Below are positions 1-9,060 of a DNA stretch of 64,000 nt, in pieces (the stretch's first letter is position 1; every line of letters begins with the position of its first letter). Origin of the DNA: Dipteris shenzhenensis. Taxonomy: Eukaryota; Polypodiophyta; Polypodiopsida; Gleicheniales. The notes below the pieces were generated by a model, which saw only the letters and a program-made list of their open reading frames with translations, did no database searches and was not told the origin of the DNA. The DNA lies in the NCBI GenBank assembly GCA_047967505.1, contig CM106540.1, one strand, 5' to 3'. The translations under genes and the position numbers were made by a program.

Positions 1-252
1 TGCATTCACCACTGAGAGTACTCAAAGCATATAAATCTGAATATTTAAATTCAGGTCTGCATTATTTCTGAGCACAAATGCCAACCAAATCCACTCACAA
101 ACTGAGTATTTTTGCCCAAGCTTCATCTGATACTTCACACAATGTTCCTGAGCACAAAGGAATAAAAAGCCCCTTGTTTATCCACCACAAAACTGAGATT
201 CACTCAGTGTGGATCAACAAGTACGAATCTGAGTAAAAAACTCAGAAATCAA

Positions 253-1177
253 TATAGAGAAACGATAGAGAAACCATAGGGTTTGTAGTGGAGCGATCAG
301 AAAATAGACAATACTCAGATACAACTGAAGAACGGAACTCAAAAAACATAGTGCCTGTCGGTAATATGAAAAACTGAATACAAGAACCTCAAGCCGTCGT
401 GTCTGAAGGACCGTGGCTGAGGTGAATCAGAAAGATGATTCCATGTAGAGAGACAGTAGAAAAGATAGCAGCAGAGGGAGCGTAACGCAGTCCTTGATGT
501 AGCTCAATGATGACGAGGATGATGGGAGCTGGAGCTGCCCTAGGAAATGGCTGAAACCAGCATGCTCTGAGGAAGGAACCTTCAGGCTATCTGGAATAGC
601 AATATGATGAAGAAAAGGAGTTGATCTGGGGCAGAAGGAGCTGTTCTGTAGCAGAGGAGCAGAAGGGGACAGATCTGGAGTAGGATGGGACAGATCTGGA
701 GTAGAAGGAGCTGATCTGGAGAAGAGGAGCAGAAGGGGACAGATCTGGAGCAGGATGGGACAGATCTGGAGTAGAAGGATCTGATTTGGAGAAGAGGAGC
801 AGAAGTTGAGGGCAGATCTTGGAGTAGAGGATGGAGCAGCCAGGAGGCATGAAGGAAAGGCAGAAGAGGAGGCAGCAGAGGAGGCAGAAGTGGAGAGGAG
901 AGGTAGATGGAGCAGGCGGGCCTACAGCAAAAGATGGAGGAGATGAGGAGCAGCTGCAGGTCCTGTCCTGTGTAGGAAGTGTGAGGGCAGAGGCCTCTTA
1001 TAGGCCAGACCTAGCTGGTCGGCCAGCTAGTCGGTGGGCCTGCCAGCTGGTCGGCCAACTGGTCGGCCAGACCAGCTGGACTTTCTAGCCATTTGTTTGG
1101 CTGAGAGCTGGCCTTTTGGCTGGCCTGTGAGCTATTTGGATTGCCCCGTAAAGTGGGAATTGCTTAGTTGCTGAATA
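253..1177 (-). repeat. 3' LTR of Copia A
   Basis: 925-base direct repeat of 1933-2847. It holds two copies of a unit of about 66 bases rich in CAGATCTGGAG, an array of CTGGTCGGCC-like motifs at about 1013-1080, and a TATAAGAG box on the minus strand (complement of 995-1002). Short open frames across it are low-complexity and not genes. It is 10 bases longer than its partner, mainly because of one extra 12-base CTGGTCGGCCAA unit. Confidence 0.9.
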
Positions 1178-1190
1178 CCCCCTCTCAATT
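1178..1190 (-). promoter_or_regulatory. Polypurine tract of Copia A
   Basis: The minus strand reads AATTGAGAGGGGG directly before the 3' LTR, where plus-strand DNA synthesis is primed in LTR retrotransposons. Confidence 0.75.
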
Positions 1191-1920
1191 GCCAATTTTG
1201 AGGGGCAAACATTGTTTGCTTGGAGCTTCGTGTAGGGATGTCGATGGTGGTGCTGGCTATTCCTGTGAAATGCCCAATAGAAGATCACAAGAGGAGTGCC
1301 CTTGCAAGGGAATTGTTCACTTCCTCAAGTGTCATAGTTACACGTATGATACCAGATAGAAATAAGAACACTGTGAAGCTTGAGAGAATAAGCCACCCCT
1401 CTCACCGTCGAAAAGGTGGAGGAAAGTGCAAAGGGAAAGAACAAATTTGTCGTAGCAGTACTGATAATCCAAAGAGATCGGAGCTGAACAGTGAGCCAAT
1501 GTGTGTCCAATCTTGAACCTTGGGAGAGAGGAGTCTATCCCCGCCTTTATGCAGGTAGAAGATTCGAAACAACAGACATCTAGACACATGTGAACAGAAA
1601 GGGTCCCGCCTAGGGAGAACTTGTAGATCCTGGAAGTCGATGCTAATGGAGGTAGAGGTGAAGTGTCATGACCCCCTCTTTCAAAGGAATGGGAAGTGTC
1701 AAGCCAGAAACCTAGAAAAGGAGGGAGGGATGGTAGTAGAAGATGGAGGCAAGAAAGGGAGGGAGGGATGGCAGTAGAAGATGGAGTTCTCTCCCTTAGT
1801 GCGCAGTGGAATGAAGAGGAAACTGATATGTTCATAGGAGTGATGCTCCTGTACCTATGGCCTCCATGAAGAAGCAGGATCTTTAGATCACCTGAGATCT
1901 GGGGTCTTTAGATCACCATG
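1191..1920 (-). other. Interior of Copia A without recognisable genes
   Basis: About 730 bases between the polypurine tract and the primer site. Open frames up to 165 codons exist on the minus strand, but they show no gag or pol motif and no other family I recognise. The stretch may be a scrap of host sequence or a decayed leader. A short GGGAGGGATGGCAGTAGAAGATGGAG-like motif is duplicated around 1725-1790. Confidence 0.5.
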
Positions 1921-1932
1921 GCTCTGATACCA
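1921..1932 (-). promoter_or_regulatory. Primer-binding site of Copia A
   Basis: The minus strand reads TGGTATCAGAGC, complementary to the 3' end of plant initiator tRNA-Met, with no spacer to the LTR end at 1933. Confidence 0.88.
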
Positions 1933-2847
1933 TATAGAGAAACGATAGAGAAACCATAGGGTTTGCAGTGGAGCGATCAGAAAATAGACAATACTCAGAT
2001 ACAACTGAAGAACGGAACTAGGAAAACATAGTGCCTGTCGGTAATATGAAAAACTGAATACAAGAACCTCAAGCCGTCGTGTCTGAAGGACCGTGGCTGA
2101 GGTGAATCAGAAAGATGATTCCATGTAGAGAGACAGTAGAAAAGATAGCAGCAGAGGGAGCGTAACGCAGTCCTCCATGTAGCTCAATGATGACGAGGAT
2201 GATGGGAGCTGGAGCTGCCCTAGGAAATGGCTGAAACCAGCATGCTCTGAGGAAGGAACCTTCAGGCTATCTGGAATAGCAATATGATGAAGAAAAGGAG
2301 CTTGTCTGGGGCAGAAGGAGCTGTTCTGTAGCAGAGGAGCAGAAGGGGACAGATCTGGAGTAGGATGGGACAGATCTGGAGTAGAAGGAGCTGATCTGGA
2401 GAAGAGGAGCAGAAGGGGACAGATCTGGAGCAGGATGGGACAGATCTGGAGTAGAAGGATCTGATCTGGAGAAGAGGAGCAGAAGTTGAGGGCAGATCTT
2501 GTAGTAGAGGATGGAGCAGCCAGGAGGCATGAAGGAAAGGCAGAAGAGGAGGCAGCAGAGGAGGCAGAAGTGGAGAGGAGAGGTAGATGGAGCAGGCGGG
2601 CCTGCAGCAAAAGATGGAGGAGATGAGGAGCAGCTGCAGGTCCTGTCCTGTGTAGGAAGTGTGAGGGCAGAGGCCTCTTATAGGCCAGACCTAGCTGGTC
2701 GGCCAGCTGGTCGGTGGGCCTGCCAGCTGGTCGGCCAGACCAGCTGGACTTTCTAGCCATTTGTTTGGCTGAGAGAGCTGGCCTTTTGGCTGGCCTGTGA
2801 GCTATTTGGATTGCCCCGTAAAGTGGGAATTGCTTAGTTGCTGAATA
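1933..2847 (-). repeat. 5' LTR of Copia A
   Basis: 915-base partner of 253-1177. As the 5' LTR it would carry the active promoter: minus-strand TATAAGAG (complement of 2675-2682), with a CTGGTCGGCC array just upstream of it (2691-2747). It abuts the primer-binding site at 1921-1932. Confidence 0.9.
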
Positions 2848-3597
2848 ATCAACAGCATAATTCCTCCTCAGAAACCGTTCTACAGTAGCAAATGATGATT
2901 GGCAAAAATCTGAAGTGAATTGCATAAACCCACAGCCAGTGTCTTGCATAAAAACAGATGTTCGCAATGTACTTGCGTACGATTGTGAGAGACCTCGAAA
3001 GTAGCAGAATGGGCTAGATGCCTACGTGTGGTGTGTAACACTTTGCCTACTTGGCTGTGCCTGTACGGCCCGCTGCCTACGTGTCTACCGCCTATAAGGG
3101 AAGTCACAATGCTGGTGCTGCTGCTGCTTGTGGTCGCCAAGAAGCCACAGAATAGTGTAGCCCAGCAGGTCGCCCAGCACAGAACAGGAAGCGGCTTGTC
3201 TAGTAGAAAAAACGGCAGCTTCAGGGTGATCACGAACTGAAGAAATGTATCGCCCAGTAGCAAACGGCCTGTAGCAGCTTCGTCCAACTCGCCCATAGCC
3301 AAAACGAAGAGCAGGAGTAGGGTAAAACAACCAGCAACCACTTCGCCCAGCCCACAGCTCGAGTAGAGCAGGTCGCAAGCCTCCAAGAGTTTGCTAGGTG
3401 AGGAAAAATGAGCAGGCAGACAGAAACAAACAGCCTACTTCTCACAAATCGTGATCCCCAACAGCAGCCTCAAAAAAACGACAGGAGCAGCTCCACAAGT
3501 AAGAGGGAGAGCAGCAGGAGAGAAGGAGTCACAGCTCCATGTTTCCTACTCCAAGAGACGACCTCTAAGAATGAAGATGCCAAGAGAAGGAGAGCCT

Positions 3598-3609
3598 GCT
3601 CTGATACCA
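3598..3609 (-). promoter_or_regulatory. Primer-binding site of Copia B
   Basis: The minus strand reads TGGTATCAGAGC (initiator tRNA-Met type), two bases from the LTR end at 3612. Confidence 0.75.
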
Positions 3610-3611
3610 AA

Positions 3612-3938
3612 TGAAGGATACACACTGTGGAAGCACACTGAACAATGATGCAATGATTGGGATATATTGAAGAATGAAAAGTACAAGGCTTATAAGCCCA
3701 GATCCCAAACGGGATAAAATAGTGCTATCTAAGCACACCCCTAACTAAGCACAATGCTAGCTAAGCACAAAGTGCTGTAAACTGAAATAGCTAAATAATA
3801 AATGAGATATCATGAGGCCATGTGGGCCCCATGGGTCCGGGGAAAAAACCTCTAGCTACCGGAGTAAAAAGTGTCCCGAACCACTATAGTGTGATCACTG
3901 GCACTCCCGTGGGTGCATACTGACGGTAAAACCCAACA
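3612..3938 (-). repeat. Probable 5' LTR of Copia B
   Basis: On the minus strand the segment begins TGTTGGGTTTTACC and ends ATCCTTCA, so it has TG...CA ends. Two bases later comes TGGTATCAGAGC (complement of 3598-3609). It has a TATAAG box in CTTATAAGCC (minus, near 3690). The partner LTR lies beyond the left edge, so the outer boundary at 3938 is inferred from the TG start and from where the neighbouring Gypsy gag stops making sense. Confidence 0.55.
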
Positions 3939-4372
3939 TTCTGAACTGCTTTCCATATCTTGTGATAGCCAAAACTTCAGGTGGATCTTCAGGGACTTCC
4001 TCTACTTGAATGCATTTAGAGCAGTCACACTCCACATGCAACACCTTTGAATCAGACTGGTCCACTTTCATCTCCTCCATAATGGTTTTCTGTTCCATTT
4101 GATCCACAATGACTACATTAGCCTGTGGCATTCTGTTTGACTGAAATGGCTGTTTGCCAGTTGCTTGCCTTTGATTATCATACCTTATAATTGGTATTCC
4201 CGTTTCCTCTCTGTGCTTGCACCAAAGTGGGCAATCAGGACCCTGTCTGTGATCTCCTCCATAATAAGTGCAGCTATTCTGTGTTGATGATGATGATGCA
4301 CAGGCCTGTGGGCCAGGTGGTCCCCAATTCCTTTGCTGGAATCTTTTTGGTGGTCCCCTACTACTCTCAGCT
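3939..4372 (-). pseudogene. Gypsy gag, C-terminal part (severed by Copia C)
   Basis: Minus-strand frame continuing the gag at 7556-8794. After removing Copia C and one copy of its CAGCT duplication, the codons run on in frame (NIVQA joined to ESSRGPPKRF). The part holds a decayed second zinc knuckle (CTYYGGDHRQGPDC, second Cys replaced by Tyr) and an acidic linker with PEDPPEVLAITRYGKQF, of the kind found between gag and protease in Ty3/Gypsy polyproteins. It then runs into the Copia B LTR, so protease and the rest of pol are missing here. Confidence 0.65.
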
Positions 4373-5167
4373 TGTTGAGATTCAGTAACTCCAGGTGTGG
4401 CCAGCCGACCAGCCCCCATGCAGCAAGGGGGGCCAGAGGGGGTAGGCTGGCCGACCAGCTGGTCGGCCCAGTTGGCCTGACCGACCAGGCTGGTCGGTCC
4501 TGCCAAACTGGCCGACTTCCCCCCCTTGGCCTGCCCTATAAAAGAGCCTCCTTCCCTTCACTTCCTATCACTTCTTCCAGCAGCTCCTCAAGGCTCTTGT
4601 CTCAGCCTGCTCCTGGCCATCTTCACCGGAGCTTCCCTTCAGCTGTTCTGTTGGCTGCCCACGCTCCCTCTGCAGATCTTCTGGTGCAGCTCCTCCAGCC
4701 TCCTCGCTCCAGGCTCCTCCTGCCTCCTCGTTGCAGGCCCCTCCAGCCTTCTTGCTCCAGGCTTCTCCTGCCTCCTCGCTGCAGGCTCATCCAGCCTCCG
4801 TGCTCCACGCTCCTTCAGCCTCCTCGCTCCAGGCTCCTTCAGCCTCCTCGTTCCTAGGCTCCAGCCTCCTCACCTCAGGCTTCTGCCTCCTCGCTCCAGG
4901 CTCATCCAGGCTCCTCGTTCCAGGCTCCTCCAGCCTCCGTGCTCTCAGGCTCCAGCCTCCTTGTGCCCAGATCCTCTGCTCCAGTTCAGCCCCTCTCTAC
5001 AGCTCCTGTTTCTCATCCTGTTCAGGACTCCTTGTATTACAGTTGCTGCCCTGGTTTATGGGCTAAGTTATAGCAGATCTGTTTGTGGCACATTTTGTTG
5101 TCTCTAGTATTCTCTGTGTGATTCTGTAGCTTCAGTTTGCTTACATCTTCCGCTGCCACTCTTGACA
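4373..5167 (+). repeat. 5' LTR of Copia C
   Basis: It carries a GACCAGCTGGTC-centred palindrome and further CTGGTCGGCC motifs (about 4440-4515), a TATAAAAG box at 4537-4544, then a long array of CTCCAGCCTCCTCG-type repeats (about 4675-4960). Open frames across it encode only repeat-derived Pro/Ser/Leu-rich peptides. Confidence 0.9.
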
Positions 5168-5179
5168 TGGTATCAGAGC
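5168..5179 (+). promoter_or_regulatory. Primer-binding site of Copia C
   Basis: TGGTATCAGAGC directly after the LTR; the initiator tRNA-Met type used by plant Copia elements. Confidence 0.88.
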
Positions 5180-5698
5180 ACTAGGTGCTCCCCATCCTCT
5201 TGGTTACTGAAGCTTCCACCAACACCTGGGTGATTTTCTGCTGGTCGGCAGCCTATGTTCCTCCTGCCTCTGTGATCAGCCCTTTGCCTTCTCCTTCTGC
5301 TGGTTAGCAGTCTATGTTCCTCCTGCCCCGAGATCGGCACCTTGGTCACTTCTCCCTCTGGTTGGCATCACTGCAGGCTCCTAGTTTGCTGGTCGGCATC
5401 TTCCTAGGCACATGTCTTGTTGGTCTGCAGTACCTCTTGTGCACCAATTTTGGTCGGCATCCATCCTGTCCCGAAGCCAGGCACCAGTCGGATCTTTTGT
5501 GAATTTATTTTGAAATTTTGCTCCCAGTATCCTGGACTATCAATAGCAGCCTACTGCTTCATCAAGAGCCTCTCCCCCCCTTCCTTCATCGCGCATCGGG
5601 TCCGTCTTCACCCGTACGACTTTATTCAAGGGTTTCTGGCAGAACTTATTGGCTCTTGATCTTTGGGTTCGATTGTTCTCTGTTTGGTATTGAAACAC

Positions 5699-6766
5699 AT
5701 GGGGGGCCTCAGCCACTCAAGAAATCATCAGTCCTGTCTAAAAAGTACGGATCTCCACACCCAGATACAGATCCCAATCCTTCCCCACTTCTCCGAAACT
5801 CAGAAGATTGATGGTACTAACTATGACACCTGGAAGGATAACATCGTCGCAGTTTCAGAGGGGGACAGACATCCTCTTCTCCATTTACTCTCTCGTACAG
5901 GTTCCCATCTACCGGATTCTCTTCACCGACAAACCTTCCTCATTTGCACTACGCTCCGAGTCTTGGATTGTTTCTTTACATGGCCCCAACCGGGAACATA
6001 CTCTCGAGGGGGACTCTCCCGTTCACCATCCTTCAACAATCTGGCTCGTTATCGACTGTACCAGCTTCTTGCGGACTCACCCAGCTCCCTGCTTCTTCTC
6101 TGGCTACTTAACACTCGACTGGATCTCGGCTTTTCTGTCGGCACCCTCAGTACCTTTATGCAAACCCCTTCGCTTTCTCATTGGCAAGCTGCTCGACGTC
6201 TCCTCCGCCATCTTCAGGGGACCTCTACTTTCGGGCTCTTATATACTGCCGGTGGTTCCTCTCCTTCCCCGCTCACTCTCCGAGGTTGGAGTGACTCCGA
6301 TTGGGCTGGCGACCCCGATTCTCGCCGCTCTACCACGGGCTATGTTTTCTCCTTTGGCTCGGCGGCTATCTCCTGGTCCAGTAAACGCTAACCCACGGTC
6401 GCCCTATCTTCCACCGAGGCTGAGTATCGGGCTATGTGTAGTACCACCTGTGAGGCTGTGTGGCTTCGGCGCCTTCTTCTCGATTGTGGTTTTCAGCAAT
6501 CCACTTCTACCACACTTTTTTGTGACAATCAAAGCTGTATTGCCCTTGCTCGCAATCCGGTCTTTCATGCTCGGACAAAACACATTGAAATTCAGTACCA
6601 CTACACGCGAGAGAAGGTTCTTGACGGTACCATTGTGCTCCTCTTCAGCACCACTTCCGACAACGTCGCCGACATATTTACCAAATCTGTTTCTCCTCCC
6701 CTTCTCCAACGTCATACCAGCTCTTTGGGTCTTGTGCCACACCCTGGAGCTGAGAGGGGGTGTTGA
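5699..6766 (+). pseudogene. Copia C gag-RNase H fusion remnant
   Basis: From the ATG at 5699 one frame runs from a gag N-terminus (KIDGTNYDTWKDN, Copia hallmark) into the distal part of pol. It shows SLSHWQAARRLLRHLQGT, the RNase H motif DSDWAGDPDSRRSTTGY and, after a TAA stop at 6389-6391, ALSSTEAEYRAM, CDNQSCIALA, HARTKHIEI and VADIFTKS, the usual C-terminal end of Copia polyproteins. The middle of gag, protease, integrase and the RT catalytic domain are absent. The segment around 5880-6100 is garbled by deletion and frameshift: the NTRPD-like motif appears as NTRLD. It cannot make a working polyprotein. Confidence 0.85.
6749..6760 (+). promoter_or_regulatory. Polypurine tract of Copia C
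   Basis: GCTGAGAGGGGG immediately before the 3' LTR. Confidence 0.8.
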
Positions 6767-7555
6767 GATTCAGCATCTCCAGGCGTGGCCAGCCGACCAG
6801 CCCCCATGCAGCAAGGGGGGCCAGAGGGGGTAGGCTGGCCGACCAGCTGGTCGGCCCAGTTGGCCTGACCGACCAGGCTGGTCGGTCCTGCCAAACTGGC
6901 CGACTTCCCCCCCTTGGCCTGCCCTATAAAAGGGCCTCCTTCCCTTCACTTCCTATCACTTCTTCCAGCAGCTCCTCAAGGCTCTTGTCTTAGCCTGCTC
7001 CTGGCCATCTTCACCGGAGCTTCCCTTCAGCTGTTCTGTTGGTTGCCCACGCTCCCTCTGCAGACCTTCTGGTGCAGCTCCTCCAGCCTCCTCGCTCCAG
7101 GCTCCTCCTGCCTCCTTGTTGCAGGCCCCTCCAGCCTTCTTGCTCGAGGCTTCTCCTGCCTCCTCGCTGCAGGCTCATCCAGCCTCCGTGCTCCACGCTC
7201 CTTCAGCCTCCTCGCTCTAGGCTCCTTCAGCCTCCTCGTTCCTAGGCTCCAGCCTCCTCGCCTCAGGCTTCTGCCTCCTCGCTCCAGGCTCATCTAGGCT
7301 CCTCGTTCCAGGCTCCTCCAGCCTCCGTGCTCTCAGGCTCCAGCCTCCTTGTGCCCAGATCCTCTGCTCCAGTTCAGCCCCTCTCTGCAGCTCTTGTTTC
7401 TCATCCTGTTCAGGACTCCTTGTATTACAGTTGCTGCCCTGGTTTATGGGCTAAGTTACAGCAGATCTGTTTGTGGCACATCTTGTTGTCTCTAGTATTC
7501 TCTGTGTGATTCTGTAGCTTCAGTTTGCTTACATCTTCCGCTGCCACTCTTGACA
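6761..7555 (+). repeat. 3' LTR of Copia C
   Basis: 795-base partner of 4373-5167 with the same motif array and a TATAAAAG box at 6925-6932. It differs from the 5' copy at scattered positions only. Confidence 0.9.
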
Positions 7556-7560
7556 CAGCT

Positions 7561-8794
7561 TGCACAATATTTGCAGAAGTTGGTGGTTGCACTACTTCTG
7601 TTCTGTTTTTATATCTGTACCAGCAGGTATTGTCATCATGATTAGTCATGTTACAAGCATTACAATATCTTCTACTTTTTTCTTGGGTTGATGAAATGCC
7701 CATGGTTTTCAGGGTATCAGCAATCATCTTGCCCAGATCCTCTGAAGTCTTCTTCTTGGACTTCGTGTGTTTTTTCTGGACTTTTCCTTGCTTTTTCCCT
7801 TACCTTTCTTCTTTCTCTTTTTTCTGTCCTCATCATCAGAATCAGAATCTTCTTCCTCCTCAGAATCTGAATCTGAATTCTCACTACCTGAGTCAGAGTC
7901 TGCATCTGAGTCTGACTCATCATCAGAATCTTCATCTGAATCACTATCAGAATCTGATTTCTTGCTATGCTTCTTGTCCTTACTTTTGTGTTTGCTCTTC
8001 TTCTTAGAGGGTGACCCTTTGAATTTCTCCATTCTCTTTTCTGCTCTTCTGGCAGCACCCACCAATGCATTGAATCCTCCTGCACCTGCAGGAATATCTT
8101 GGCTTGCAACTGATGTCCTGAGAGATTTTCTGAGTCCTTTACAGAACCACTCCCCCAATGTCTCATTGGTGGGCCTCTCATTTGCAGCCAGTCGTCCATT
8201 CAGATCTAAAAACTTCTGAGCAAAATCCTCAACAAGCAATTTTTTCTGTTTCAATCCTTGCAGCTTGGTTCTGATATTTGTGGGAGTCTTTTCTTTTCTG
8301 AATCTCCCCAGAAATGCCTCTTGCAATGCCTGAGTAGTATTGAAGTGAGCAATACCATACTGCCTAAACCAATTCATAGCTTTGGCCTCCAATGTGGCAG
8401 CAAACTGTTGCATTTTCACATCATCTCCATACACCCCATTAAATCCACTTGCACCCCATTTTGTCTCAAACTAAGCTACATGGGCATCAGGGTCCTCCTT
8501 CTTGGATTTTCCCTCAAAATGTGCAAATTTAACTTTGAGGTTTGCTGGATTAGGTGGTTGAGCCATTACTGGATTAATTAGTGGTGGTAAAATTCTCCTT
8601 CTAACTTGCCTCTTTGGCACAGGATTAAACTGTTGTTTTCTCACTACCTGTTGTTGGATTCTTGTCCATGCTATTAATCCACAGAAAGTATTTCGGATCC
8701 TATCCTGTTCTTCAGGTGATAATGTATGTTCCACATTGCTGCTACCTGCGACCTCTGTTTGAGCCTCCTGATCAACTGTGGCTTCCTCAGTCAA
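7561..8794 (-). pseudogene. Ty3/Gypsy gag (capsid and nucleocapsid), broken
   Basis: The minus-strand gag starts at the ATG whose first base is 8794. A retrotransposon gag (capsid) domain is clear around 8150-8434: NWFRQYGIAHF, ALQEAFLGRF, LLVEDFAQKFLDL. Next come a lysine-rich stretch, a long Asp/Ser/Glu run (about 7840-7985), a second lysine-rich stretch, and a perfect CCHC zinc knuckle CX2CX4HX4C (CNACNMTNHDDNTC, about 7625-7670). Defects are one in-frame stop near 8472 (TAG, just after DPDAHVA), a frameshift near 7760-7790, and the Copia C insertion at the CAGCT site. Gag packages element RNA. The Asp/Ser acidic run flanked by basic blocks is unusual. Confidence 0.75.
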
Positions 8795-9060
8795 ATTTCC
8801 AATCTGAGTACTTGTATCAACTCTTCTGTGTTGCTGAAGGGTCTTCTCTCTTTGTAAAGGGTCTTCCCCTTTACCTTACATAAGCTCTCTAATAAGTTTG
8901 TTCATAAGGCACTGCATCTCGAAAAGGCAGTTTTGGGAACGACTCAACTGGAGTTTATAGCTTGCCTTCTACTGAGAGGATTTCTATTAATTGTCCCTTG
9001 GATTTGTGCAGGTCACCAAGGAGACTCTCTGTTCGCTTTGTGCCTGGTTAGCAATCCAAA
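8795..9060 (-). other. Probable leader of the Gypsy element
   Basis: Lies 5' (minus strand) of the gag ATG at 8794, with no gene. I found no convincing primer-binding site or LTR end; a minus-strand TGGATTGCTAACC near 9045-9057 is the only TGG-led candidate and matches no tRNA 3' end I know. Confidence 0.3.

Larger units (their letters stand above)
253..2847 (-). mobile_element. Copia A: non-autonomous LTR retrotransposon with complete ends
   Basis: Two near-identical LTRs (253-1177 and 1933-2847) flank a 755-base internal segment. The 5-base target duplication ATCAA is seen at 248-252 and 2848-2852. On the minus strand the right copy is the 5' LTR; directly next to it lies TGGTATCAGAGC (complement of 1921-1932), the usual Copia site for initiator tRNA-Met. 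A purine tract (complement of 1178-1190) precedes the 3' LTR. No gag, protease, integrase or RT can be read in the short interior, so the element must be moved in trans. The LTRs differ by roughly a dozen substitutions plus small indels, so insertion is recent. The LTR ends read TATTC...TATA rather than the usual TG...CA. It lies inside Copia B. Family assignment to Copia rests on the primer site and LTR style only. Confidence 0.88.
1..3597 (-). mobile_element. Copia B interior, interrupted by Copia A
   Basis: Once Copia A (253-2847) is removed, 2853-3597 joins 1-247 and reads as the leader/interior of a minus-strand LTR element whose 5' LTR is at 3612-3938. The left end lies outside the window. 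No gag or pol similarity is visible in these roughly 990 bases; the minus-strand open frame at 2880-3386 (168 codons) looks fortuitous. 1-247 shows repeated CTGAGCAC/ACTGAG words but no gene. Confidence 0.5.
4373..7555 (+). mobile_element. Copia C: internally deleted Copia element with complete ends
   Basis: Two 795-base LTRs (4373-5167 and 6761-7555) have TG...CA ends (TGTTGAGATTC...CTCTTGACA). Target duplications CAGCT lie at 4368-4372 and 7556-7560. Next to the 5' LTR is TGGTATCAGAGC, and before the 3' LTR a purine tract. The interior is only 1.6 kb and keeps the gag N-terminus and the RNase H end of pol, with protease, integrase and most of RT deleted. The LTRs are nearly identical, so insertion was recent. 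It lies in antisense orientation within the Gypsy gag. Confidence 0.92.

Noticed and set aside
831-1088. Open frame with KERQKRRQQRRQKWRGE, also at 2511
   Set aside because: Present in both LTRs of Copia A, antisense to the element, and repeat-derived.
4333-5107. Pro/Ser/Leu-rich open frames of 174 and 193 codons, repeated at 6914-7297
   Set aside because: They lie wholly in the LTRs of Copia C and reflect the CTCCAGCCTCCTCG repeat.
9045-9057. Primer-binding site for the Gypsy element at TGGATTGCTAACC (minus)
   Set aside because: Does not match a tRNA 3' end I can name, and no LTR end is visible beside it.
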